Assembly: GCA_024699855.1 (NCBI GenBank) | Contig: JAMPIQ010000001.1 | Location: forward strand, 12,524,001 to 12,588,000 | From: Aphelenchoides besseyi | Taxonomy: Eukaryota > Nematoda > Chromadorea > Rhabditida > Aphelenchoididae | Direction of reading: 5' to 3' | DNA: 64,000 nucleotides | Shown: positions 45,201-57,000 of the stretch, in pieces | Layout: each line of letters opens with the position of its first letter | How positions within the stretch are numbered: position 1 is the first letter of the stretch | Notes under the pieces: model-generated | What the model was told of the DNA's origin: nothing | Databases searched by the model: none | The model's input: the letters and a program-made list of their open reading frames with translations, nothing else | Position numbers and translations under genes: made by a program

Positions 45201-48200
45201 TTAAATACGATTGTTTATAGAAAAAGCAGCAAACGGTGAACGTACGGTGATCAATAGATGTTTGCCCGTCTTGTTAATCATAACACCAGCAAGAAACCGT
45301 CGACTTAGCGCAAATTTGTTCGGATTCTCGTTTGGTGAGATTCGATTCATCACCGACAATTGCATACAAACCTTCCAGAACAACTCCACGGTATCTTCGT
45401 CCTTTGAAAAAATGAGTTCAGTTCATAATTTCTCTGACTACCTCATCGTTGGCACAACCAAGTATCTCCGTTTCCATTAGTTTGGCAAAAGCAGCAAACA
45501 CTCCATCAACCATAACACGGCAGGCAGTTACAAACGATAGAACCGCCATTTCATTTCCATGTGGCACCAATCGCATTCGAAAATAGTTTTCGAAGGAACG
45601 AACATGTTCTGCATCGGGTATCGTGCTACCAGCTGCAAACGAAATTAATCCAAGAATGCAAAAAAAAACATACTAAATTCTAAACGACAACGTGCAGTAA
45701 ACGTCTGTGGACAAATGAACACGTTGATTTGAACGTTCCACGGCTCAATAGTTGCATCGGGAGGCGGCAGTCCCACGGCTTTCATGTTCACATAACCGGG
45801 ACCCGATTGAATCGAACTAAGCGGAAAGTGTCCGGTGGTACCCATGTTCTTTGACATTCTTCCTAAAGCAGCTCCGATCTTGGAGATGAAATTGAAAGAA
45901 TGAAGATATTCGTCCATTGGTGATGTTGGTTTCATGTGATTTGGATTGTCATCAACGATTTGATAGGGATTTCGAATGGACACTAAGAACACATTTTGAT
46001 TAATCTTCAGTTCGATCGACTTACGAATCCTCGGAGCCATTGCACTCTCCAACGTGTCGGCATCGATCAAATAAATTGGAATATGAGTTGACACACTGAT
46101 TGTCGTATCGTTTGAATTTGAATTCGGATTCAGTGTATCAACTCCTTGAATATTGTTTGGCGAATTGTCATTACGGGCTGCAGCAGCTGGCGCGGAAGTT
46201 GGACGCGGTGGTGGAGAGAAAGGTGAGGCGTCAAGATATTGACTAGTCGAGGTGTTCGACTGTTGACTTTCATTTTGATCGGCAGTTCGAGAAAGGAAAC
46301 CAGCGGCGACCGGCGATGAAGCGGCGGTTCGTGATTTTTGAGCGTGAATTCGAGCGTGCGCTGGTCCAGCACCTCCCGACATTTGACGAAGTCGAATTAC
46401 TTCTTGCGATTCGAGAGGTGGTTCTTGAATCTCAACTGAGTCATTTGGCGATGTTGTATCTTCGGGTGTTCCGTCGTTTAAGACGAGCAATTGTGATGAA
46501 ACGTTGCGAGAATGCGCATCCCAAAATTCGAGGAAAAACGGCACAGCAAGAGCTCGACGTTGCTCGTCAAAGAATACTCCTTCCAACGCGATTCGATTGT
46601 CGTGCAGCAGTCGAATGTCCATGTGAACAACACCGCAAACTAAACGTAGATGTTCGGGAGTTATCACACTCAAATTGTACTAAAAAATATAAATTTGAGA
46701 CCAAAAATTACGATCTTACTCGATGTTCGAATGGGAAGTTCTGCTCATCGAAGCCAATCATTTGGGAGTAGGGTTTCAAGGAGCGAAGATGTGAATGTGC
46801 AAAGTGGTGGATTAGATTGAGAGTTCGATCGGTATTCAGAACGTAGTTAACAACCGACAGAATGGGATCTTCGTCGTCATTTGCCGAATCAGTACTTTCA
46901 TCCAAATACTTTTGTTGTTGTCTTTTCGTGGCATTTGTTTGATCCTCTTCAGTCAATTGTCTGTTTGAGTTGTGCCTGAGATTCAGTCGTTGACTTAACT
47001 GAATTGCAACAATTGAATGAGCATTCCACCTGCTAAAGCGACTAATTTACATGACTAGTGGTCGTTGCTTACTTGTTATAGGCTCGTTTATTGTTTGGAC
47101 CAGTCGACTGAGCAAAATTGACCCAAAACCCGTTGTAATTAACTTTATAGGAAATGATGAGAATAAGATCACGTCGATGCCCGTATAAGATTGTGAGTTT
47201 GTGATACGAAAATGCTATAATCTAAATTGCACACTACCAAGATCTTCTTCGTTTTGACTTACACTACACAAGTCTTTGAAGTAATGATTGTAAGCAATAG
47301 CAAATCGTTGGGTTAAATTGAACATATTCGCGTAGATTTTGATACTATCGACAAAATTCTGTTGAACCGCATCGACAATTCCAATTGTGCCGGCCGTTAG
47401 GAAGCCGGGATAGAAAGTGTATTTCATGTCTTGAACATGCGACTGCAACTTTAAGATTATTTGTTGCTCATTGATTTAGTTCTTACAAAGAATTGATGTT
47501 TTAGATACTCGACTTCTTCTGCAGTTTTTCCAACATCTGAGACCAACAAAACGTTTTTCAACACACATTCGAATGACCACTTTAATTGGTTTTTACAACC
47601 TTGAAGTCGAAGGCTGCAAGAGACCAAGCTGCGGAATAAATCCGTTTCAGATGGTATCGATAATTCCCGTCGAAGTTTGTTGGCGAAACTAAAATTGAAA
47701 CGAAGTTTCGGTTGAATTCCCACACACTTACTCTGTAATCCTCAGTACGTAGCCACCAACTTCCTTTTCGCTCTCAAACGGCAAAAACTTGACTCCACGA
47801 TGCTGCAGTTTCTCAGTCAAACGCACGAACAACAATCGATCTGCAATCGTCGAAAGTGCAACGCGAATTTGTCTTCGGGTTGCTGTGAGCAGATTTGCAT
47901 CAGACAACAGCCATTTGCGTATGTCAAATTCTGAAGTTAAACTGGGCATCAAAGTAATCAACGAGAGCTAACCTGTGGACTCAAAATCAGAAATCGGTGT
48001 ATCGCGAATTAACGTCGCAATGTTCAACTCGTGCAATTTCACCTTCTGTCCATCCAAATCGCCCGTAAACAAACGAAACGGAGAGTTTGCCTTATTCTCC
48101 ATTTTCATAGAGATAATCTACAACAACGTTGGATTTCTGCAGCAGTCGAAAACAAACCAAATAGTAATATGGCTCCCAATTGAACTGCAAGTAAATTCGC

Positions 48201-50130
48201 TCGTCACCTGGTTCTTCCAACTTGTCGATCCACGGACTCAAACGCGACGGTATGATCGTCCGGAAATGAAAATCGGTTGCCGTTTGTGCAATACGCCGTG
48301 CAATCAAACGTAAATGCAAACGTTTTAACAGAACGCCGATCTTCTTGTTTTTGATGCTGCCATTCGAGTTCATTTCTTCTTCCAACTCTTCCAATTCACT
48401 GCAACGACCTTCTGTGCAAATTCCCATCCAATTCTCCTCGTTATTAACACTGCATCCAGATTGACGGTCATCTAACGCGGGAATCGAACACAAAATTCGT
48501 CCGCTATACGTGTTGACAGCCAAATAAAGCGATTCGTCTGGTTCGGCATCGTCCAATGGCACGAGTCGATAGATCAATCGAATTGACTTATCGTCTATCA
48601 GTCGAATACTCGGGGAACTTGATTCAAATTGCACGAACATTCGTTTCACTTCTGTCAAACGATCACGACAACGATACATAACAGTTTTCGTGAAGAGCGA
48701 ATGAAACTGCGGTTGACTGCAAAATACAAATAAATTTCAAAAACCACTCTCTCGTGTACCCATTGATAAACTCCAGTTGTGGCAAATTAAAAGCGTAAGG
48801 TTGATGTAACAACTTCAATTTTCCACACGCACTGTTCTGATTCCGAGTAATCACCATACGAAACTCGGTTGTTTTTCGATGCGGCATCCAATAAAGAATC
48901 GATAGAAAGCCGTCTCGCGGATCGTACGCTTCAATGGAAACGTAGTCAGTGGAGATTGACTGGCACAAAGACTGAGCTTGACAAAACAAGAGATCTAATT
49001 GGAGTTTCAGACAAAAATCGTGCAGAATATCGTAAACAATGTGAACGTCCTTAAAATCACCAATAAGCCGAAAAAATGAGCACTAACGTGATAGGAATGT
49101 CGCATTGAAGTACAACAAATGTCAATCAACAGTTGTTTATGTATCGTGTGAATCAATGGACGTCCCAAACCCATTTCGTAGTCGACAACCAAGATATTCA
49201 AGTCCAACAGGGTCCACTGCCAATTCTTTAGCTCGAAATCGTCCTCAAAATTGGCGGTCTCTTGATTCTCAGGAACACGCATCAAAGTCATGTGAACTTG
49301 AAATTCATTGGGTGCAGTAAAAATCGCCTTAAAGAACATTTTTAGCAAATCAAAATGTTTCTTACCATTCCGTTTCCGATTTTAATGTCCGTGAGACCAA
49401 CGGGCAGAAATTGAGACTCTTGCAGTAAACGATATTCGAGCATTTGTTCCAAGTGTTTCACAGTCATGATCTGTTCTTCTTGTGTCAACGGTTCTTCTGG
49501 AATGTGTTTCTTCTAAAGCATGTCGTTAAATTGCAAGCAAAAATTAAGTTTCGACTTGCTTTGATGATAGTCGGCAATTTCGGCATTGTACCCAAAGACA
49601 AAACGTCAATAGCGGTTGGAACTTGAAAAAGAGGCAATCTTGAAAAGTTTTTCGCAATCACATTATCGATAAAGCAAAAGTGCTTACCGTGCAAAGACTA
49701 GCTCTTCCCGCGCCAGTCGAGCCAAACTATCCGCCATTTCCACGTAGTGTTGAGAAAACTGATCCAAAACGTAGTTAATGCCCGTGGTTTTCTGATCCAA
49801 AGCTTTGGCTATTCGGGCCCATTTGACAACAGCGTAGAGCTTGAGATAAAGGGTTCGGGTTGTTCGCGTGAAATCGACCATACAAATTTTGCGGTCCATG
49901 TCGTTTCGTCGTTCCATGTACTCGACGGTAATCGTCCACAGTCGATAAGTCTCTTGAACGGCCAAATCGATGAGGTACGTGAGGCTAACGGACGGCGGCT
50001 CGTTTTGCTCGGGAACGGGCGGCAACACTACGCGGGTTTCTTGTTCAACGACACGCTGATTTGTGTTGCTCATGGTGCCGTTGGTCATGTTGTCGAAAAG
50101 CATGTTCTGCCTATCGGTCAGAACATTCAT
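45201..50130 (-). CDS. med14: MED14, Mediator backbone subunit
   Basis: Large minus-strand gene from 50,130 (MNVLTDRQN) to 45,201, with about twenty short introns. The N-terminal MED14 domain is clear: SLTYLIDLAVQETYRLWTIT, RKICMVDFTRTTRTLYLKL, VVKWARIAKALDQ, HYVEMADSLARLARE and VPTAIDVLSLGTMPKLP. Downstream exons carry long alpha/beta regions and a Ser/Pro/Asn-rich linker (around 46.1-46.4 kb), followed by more conserved sequence ending MINKTGKHLLITVRS. MED14 is the scaffold joining head, middle and tail of Mediator (C. elegans RGR-1). The best evidence is the N-terminal domain. The middle is assigned by continuity of strand and splice pattern. Confidence 0.85.
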
Positions 50131-51042
50131 CGCCTTCGACCAAAACCACTGGTTTGCGAACCCAACTAAAAAAATCACATCAAAATCGGAAAGCAAGGAA
50201 ACAAGTGAAATTTGCATAAAGAAATGCACGAAAATTCTAGATTTCCGATAAAAAATGTCGTTGTTGACGAACTTGAATCTGAGAGGTTTCAGTTCGAAAA
50301 TTTGCGTTTTCATTCACGATCTCTTCTTTCTTAATCACGAAAATTTCGAAGTTCGAGTCGAAGTCACTCGTAGATGTCAATTGAACTTCAAACTGAGATC
50401 GGAATTGGAAACAAAAAAACCATTTTGACTCGCCGGAAACATCGGCGAAGAAGCAGAATCGGGCGCAGTTCGCGGATTCCAAAGCGAAGTTGGAGCACGA
50501 GAATCGCGAAGTGTTTTAATTGACAGTAAATTTCGAGAACAACAAAACTGAAGACTCGATTTGGATTCTCTGATTAACGAAGCTCGCGACTTCGCATGGG
50601 ATCGGGCTACTCTTCCCAAATGGAATTAACCAGTAAACGCCAAGCATAAACTGATTTGAACTCAACGCATAAACGTGCACATGGATACCAACCGGTTGAT
50701 ATGACTTGTTGATGAGTATTGGACTCTTAATTGGAGATGTCGGTTAGGCTCGTGTTTCTTGTAGTTGTGCAATAGAAGCAACGATACAATGCTCTTCGCT
50801 TCTTTTTGAGCTAAAGATCATCGCAGCGAATTAAGATCAAGGTCTGATTTTAACAACCGCTTGAGCTTAATAACTGTCGCGACCAGCGAAATTCATAATC
50901 CGAAAATTAATGGACCAAGGAAGACGGAGGCAGAGCAAATCGGACAAATTGCACTGCCATTTAAAATTTATTTGCTAACATCATCTTTAATTGATTCGCA
51001 CTCTTTTTATTGCTTTTCTAGAATTCTCCGCTTCCTTTTGGA
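50131..51042. other. region upstream of MED14
   Basis: About 900 bp without a supported gene. Minus ORFs at 50,237-50,619 are Ser/Phe/Arg-rich and run into the MED14 promoter. They could be 5' UTR but have no coding evidence. Confidence 0.35.
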
Positions 51043-51205
51043 GGAACTATACTTTAGCTGCCCCTCGCCAAATGACTCATATTGCATATCAATCGATTCC
51101 ACTTGTCGAGTACATCAATAATTACTGAAACACTATAGTGCGGAAATCACTGTGTATCAAGATACGATGCGACAAACTGTCAATCGCAACGTGCTCACTT
51201 CTGTT
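51043..51205 (+). repeat. left arm of foldback element
   Basis: Pairs with 51,655-51,815. Only a few mismatches over about 160 bp. Confidence 0.88.
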
Positions 51206-51654
51206 CTGACCACCAGGCGACAGATCGGCAGCTCGCGGTGGTCTGCGATTTGCGGCCAAAAACGGCGACTCGCAGTTGAGAGCGAATCACGCAAAGTCAA
51301 GACACGCAGCTCGTCACACCTGCTGATCCAAGGACAGACAACGGACAGTTCTTGTTTTATTAGCAAACTTCATCAATGAGTTCCTAAAGAAACGTCGTGA
51401 TTGAACGCAAAAATGAACTTCAAAAGATCAACAACATTTTGGATCCAAACTCTTTTGTTTTTTTGAGCAGAGTACCACCAGCGCTTTGACCTTTTCTGTC
51501 TTAAAAAGCGCCATTGAGAAAGAAAAAGAGACCTAGCGTAGACTAATCGAGTGGCGGTTCGGTCGGGAGTTTAGCTTTTTAAGACAGAAAAAGCCAAAGC
51601 GCTGGTGGTATTCTGCTAAAAAAGAACGCCATTTTTCGCGCGTGCTTTTTTTAA

Positions 51655-51815
51655 ACAGAAGTGAGCACGTTGCGATTGACAGTTTGTCGCATCGTATCTT
51701 GATACACAGTGATTTCCGCACTATAGTGTTTCAGTAATTATTGATGTACTCGACAAGTGGAGTCGATTGATATGCAATATGAGTCATTTTGCGAAGGGCA
51801 GCTAAATTATAGTTC
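51655..51815 (-). repeat. right arm of foldback element
   Basis: Reverse complement of 51,043-51,205. Confidence 0.88.
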
Positions 51816-52159
51816 GTCCCTTCTTTTCCTCGGAGGAATTTCTGTATTTAAATCCGCGTAAAATCGAAATAAATCAGTTTTTACCTAAAAATTCAACGTT
51901 TATGGTGCTCACAGTGAGACTGCTCCTGCTAACTTGCCTAAAACTTCCGTCAATTCGAAATTTACTAGTCGATTCAACTTCCGTTGTCTTTTAGTATTTC
52001 GTTGGCTCGTCCTCCGACGCTCCAATTCCGTTCGCTGGTTCGTCTCCTGTGTTCCGTTGGCACGGTACCTGACGTTCCATCTCATTAGTCTACCGATCCT
52101 TGTGGCTTCAAACCTGTTGAGTGCCTGTAGTTTGGTTGTTAAACGACCAACTCGAGTTG

Positions 52160-53425
52160 CTATCGCTTGTTGCCGCCTGTAATCACTGGTTCCGGAGCGG
52201 AGTGTGGGTTGTTTCTTTTGAGAAGCTCCTGTACGCTCAATCGTTCACCTATAAAAGCGCGCACACTCAACTCGAGAAGTTCGTCGTCATCATCAAACAG
52301 CTCATCATTGACAAGCAACATTTTTCGAACTCCGTCACCCGCACGAGACAAGGGGAGAAAGTCATCTGAGGCGGCTCCATCGACATTACGTAAATGGCCA
52401 AGTTGGACCTCTACTACGCAACCGTGAGTGAGGAAGCCGATCAATCCCAAGGAGGTCATTAAGCCCTACGACAATCCGCCAACTCCGGACAAACTTATCG
52501 ACCAATTGCGGGTTCATCTCAAGAACAGTTTCAGCGCAAAGCTAAACAATGACGAAAGGCCATCGAGAATGCCTTCGATTATTCGTTCGGTTGGAAGACC
52601 ACTGGCTGGCTTGGCCCAAGCCCCTCCGCTGATTTGATCATCAGATGGCGAAGCGTTTATCGTTTCCAATTCAACCTCCAGCGAGAAATTTCCCAAAGAT
52701 TTCGAACATGTGTAGTTACAAAGTGCTGAATATCGAGTCGTATCTGTCATGATGTGCAGATCGTGTGAACCATCGCAGGCAAAGTGAAACGTATTGTGGG
52801 CATCATATTGGACTTCAATACTAGTGGCAGATTTGGCCGTACATTCAATTGTTGCGAGGGCACTGGTATTGCAAGCTTTGTATCCATGCAATGGTTTGAT
52901 GACTGAGACTTCGCATTGCGTGCGGTGAGCAATTGCGGTCAAGTTGACATTATTGAAATCCACTTGTATTGACATTCCCGATCCTTGCATATTGGTCACG
53001 ATGTATTCTCCTTTAAAGAAATCGATCCTGATCGGTCCAGATTGGAGCGGCAACTTGTATTCCGGATGATCGATGAGAGCATCGGGATTACCGATGTTAT
53101 ACGCGCAGCTAGCAGTATAAGTACTGGAATGACATTCACATGTTTCTTCCGGAAACGTGCATTTGAAGTTCTTTGCTGCCTCGGCTGAAGAGCACTGGAA
53201 GGTGCCAACTTTTCCCGGTACTGGTTTTGAAGCTGATGAAGCATCAAGGATTGCCGTTTCGTTTGTCTCAATGTTTCTTACAAAGTTACTCGACAGGATA
53301 GGTAATTGCGGTGCGGTTACCGATTGAAATGTTAGGGTCACATTTCCGAGTTGTACGGGTTCTGCGCGGCGTAGTTCGATGGCTTCGTGAATACGACCGA
53401 ATTCGATATCTACCACAACTCGCAC
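52160..53425 (-). mobile_element. phlebovirus-Gc-like envelope remnant of an LTR element, orphan
   Basis: ORF 53,425-52,514 (303 codons, minus) resembles the Gc-like fusion glycoprotein found as the env gene of some Bel/Pao-type nematode retroelements: an early NVTLTFQSVT strand, Cys clusters (CTFPEETCECHSS, then SCAYNIGNPDALID), many spaced Cys and NxT sequons, and a C-terminal hydrophobic end. It lacks a visible signal peptide and no start in a good context was seen, so the 5' end is probably missing. A second open stretch (52,459-52,160) follows and may be tail or unrelated. No gag, protease, RT, integrase or LTRs were seen nearby. This is a relic, described only. Confidence 0.6.
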
Positions 53426-54029
53426 TTCCCAGATCGTACAATAACAATAATGTTATTAAGTTATGCCAATCAACGTTACTGGAATACAATCATCTCACTG
53501 ACGAATCGTTGCGACAGAACCATATTTTCATGACGTAATTGCCATCTAATTTTTCATTTTACAAAAACAATCGATTTCCCATCCAAAGATGTCAACACAA
53601 TCGTCTATTACTCACTTGATGTCATGGCTAATTGCTTTCTATTAGCGATCTTATTGTTAATTGTCGCCTATTTTCTTTTGCCATTTACGTTTTAAGTTAC
53701 TTTTGCAGTTTCAAGTCCAAAAGAAAAAACTCATTAAATCCAATGTAAATATAATCAATCTTTTCAAATAAACAATATCTTAATAGTAAATGCATATCCG
53801 TAAATCGAGTGAACACTTTTGTTCGTTGATATTTTTGAGAAGGAGATTGAAAGAAAGATAAATGAATAAGAAAGCGTAGGAAAACAAAACGAACTGTGAA
53901 ATGTCATGATGGTTTAGATGATGGCAATATGCTGAATTGATGTGTACATGAGAAATAAAAACAGAGCATCTAATCAACAGTCTCGATATTATCGAGAGTC
54001 TACAATCATACGAACAACAAAATGAAGGA
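53426..54029. other. intergenic region downstream of vav
   Basis: About 600 AT-rich bases. ORF 53,780-54,154 overlaps the vav 3' end and is not supported. Confidence 0.35.
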
Positions 54030-57000
54030 TTAGGCAATCGAATCTTCGGAATTATAACGAACATTATCTTCTTCAACAAATGCGTAGGGAAAATATCCGG
54101 TAACTCCGCGTGAAATGCCCATCCACCAGCCTTTCTCTTCCTCACTTGTATCAAGAACTCGTACCTGAGTGTCCGCTTCTAAGCGTAGGAATCGACTGGA
54201 GTCGTTGGGAATGTCAACAAATGGGTATTCGGCACGAAAGTTCTTTTGTCTTAACGGAGTACCTTTCAATGTTGTACAGAGATTTTCGAAGCCTTCGGAC
54301 AAACTGTGCCTTCGATAATGTTCGATTAAAGACTAAAAATAGTTGTTTAGTTGTAGTAATATATGCTTTTTATCTTACCGGAATATCGTGAAAATATCGA
54401 GCAGCATGCAAATAAAACAGCCGGTTTTCAGGGTCCATTTCAATTTTCATGTGTTTCTCGTTTCCATCGTACATAATCGAAAGAACGTATTGACCGAGAT
54501 TGCTCGATCGACGCACCAAAAAAGTGCCGTCCTCCGTCAATTCCAGAAACATTTTCACTTGTTGACGTTCCAGTTCGCCGAAAAACCACGGTTGATCCTC
54601 CAAAGGTGCGTTGCGTTGTTCAAACAAAGTGATACGCGCACTGAAACATAACATCTTATTTGGATTGCCGTATTTATCCCATTCACACAAAAACAGCAAT
54701 CTCATTGCAGACCTTTCGGCAAAGTCTAAGTAAAAGCAATAGGGTGAGAATGATAGAAGACTTAAGTGTGTAGTTAGTTACAAGCAATTGTGAAGCAAAA
54801 TCTAAACTCGCACTTTCAAGCAAAATCAAACACACGTGTGCACTCGACGATCCTCACCTTGTAACCAAATTTGGACGTCTTTCCGCAACTTCAGTCATTC
54901 CAGAAAGCCGATCGGCAGCCGAACCGTTGAACTGAAAATACTAAAATTAAAAACAAGAAAATTTTCCTGCAGTTTCCCAACAAAACGCTCAAAAACCATA
55001 AATTTTGCACGGAGATCGGGTGTCAAATGCGGTTCGCAAAATCAGTCGGGAGTTCTTTCACTACTTCCTTTTCAATTGCCCACCACATGGCCACGGCGGT
55101 TTGATTTCCCCGTCGTCCGTTTAATGTTTGTTCAGTACTTTTTCCCGTTCTTTTTCGTTAATGAAATCGTTGGAAATAACGTACGAAGAAGATAACCCAA
55201 CGGCCAAACCCTTCGAAGCGTTGAATAGAAACTCGAGACAAAAAAACTGTTTGGTCTTATCGCTTTTTGGGCTAACAATCTTCAGGTAATACTTACCGTT
55301 AAACAACTCGTAGATGCCGAACTGAAACTGCGCGGAACTCGTTCGACAATCTCACGACTGAACACTCCGATACGTGATGGTGTTCCAAGCAAACGACCCT
55401 GAAAACAACCGTGTACTAATCACTGAGAAATATATCAAAAAATGAGATTAATGATCAGTGAGTCATCACCGAACGTTTTCGTAAACAAAAAGTTGGCAGT
55501 TTTTGGTATTGAAAACGAAAATCGCTCTTTACACACAACACACAAAAGAACGATCGTTACACACATGACGGAAATGGAAAACCACTTCACAAGTTTAGGC
55601 GGCGAATTGCGAGCGAAATCTTATAGTGAGCGGCAAAAAAGAGATTTCCTTTTTGCGCGTTCATTTTAATTAGCAAGATGGCGAAGAACTGTTTTTGTAA
55701 GGTCTCTCCATTAATCTTTTCAACTTACAGTTAGTGTTCCATCGTCGTTCTCCCGCGTAATCTCAATCATGTCTCCTTGTTGGAAATTCAGCACCGCACC
55801 ATCGGGAGAGTTCACCGACTGAAGAGCTCTTACCCTCTCGCCGACATCAACTGAAATCAAAAGTACTTTTGATTACGGGGATTTCGAACTTACAACGATG
55901 GGGATTCAACAGAATGTGTGTTGTGCCGTTCGAATTGCTTCGATTCAGCAAACCGGACGGCCTTTGCGGGCAGAGTGTGTTTCCCAAACCCAAACATTTG
56001 TAGTGGATGTTCTTCTTGCATACTAAAACAAACGTAAAAATCTATGGAATCTTATAGCAAACTTACATCGACAGTGATAACCTTGATAGAACAAACCCAA
56101 GAGCAATTTGTGACAAACATCGCAATGGGTTGGGATCTGATAAGAGGAGTAGACAACATCGTGTCGATGACGTCGAGCAGCTACGGGATTGCATCGATCA
56201 CTACAATTTGAATGTGAAAGGCTAAGAGTTCTTGACCAACTTACATTGCACCTTCGATTGCTTTTCGCCACAAATCACGTTGTGACATGCGTTGGAAAAC
56301 GAAGTGAAGATAAGATTGCGGTTGTCCCGAGCAGTCTTGAACACGAACGGTCAGAGAAATGTAGTCGAAGAGCGAATTCGTGAGTTTTCGTGTCAGAGTG
56401 CTCGTCGATCGACTTAATTGAGTTTCACGTTCAGTTTCGACAATCTGAAGGCTGGAAACTGGATACGTTTTCTTCATTTCACCCTAAAAGCAAACGAAAA
56501 TAAAAAAAAGTGAAATTTAGCATACGGTTTGTCCATAATTCGATTTGCAAATCATTAGAACTTTGTCGAAAAGAAACACGTAACGTTTTTTCTGTTGATT
56601 TCCGAGTGTTGTGTCCATAACTTTACACGAGCCATCTTGCTGCAAGCGACCGTAGTACTCGCAATCGGGATCTTGCTGAAATGATCAAATAATCGATGTC
56701 AAGTTATTAAGACAAACCTCCGAGTTTATTACTTTTCCTTGAATTTCTCTTACAACCGCTTTGATTTCATTGTCTCGTTTGCCTTCGTTTACGTAATCGC
56801 TGACATCTTTCATGCACTCATATGCCCGATCCAACAGCTCCACCTCCTCATCGCCTACTGGCGTGTTTTCCAAGAGTTGATTAAGAAGAAGATGGTACTT
56901 AAGAATTCTTTGCATTGGTACAGTGAGCATGTCGCTCAACTTTACGTGTTCTTGACCACATTTACTGCGATAATCCTGAAATTGAAACATGACGAGTTAA

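Larger units (their letters stand above)
51043..51815. mobile_element. foldback MITE with about 160-bp arms and a nested inverted repeat
   Basis: Arms 51,043-51,205 and 51,655-51,815 are nearly identical in reverse complement (for example ATCAAGATACGATGCGACAA in both). They surround about 450 bp without transposase. Inside is a second inverted repeat (51,466-51,510 and 51,574-51,617, containing CCACCAGCGCTTTG). The high similarity of the arms suggests recent movement or gene conversion. No clear target duplication was identified. Confidence 0.85.

Noticed and set aside
46316..46771. 151-codon plus ORF
   Set aside because: Opposite strand of a conserved MED14 exon. No splice or family support.
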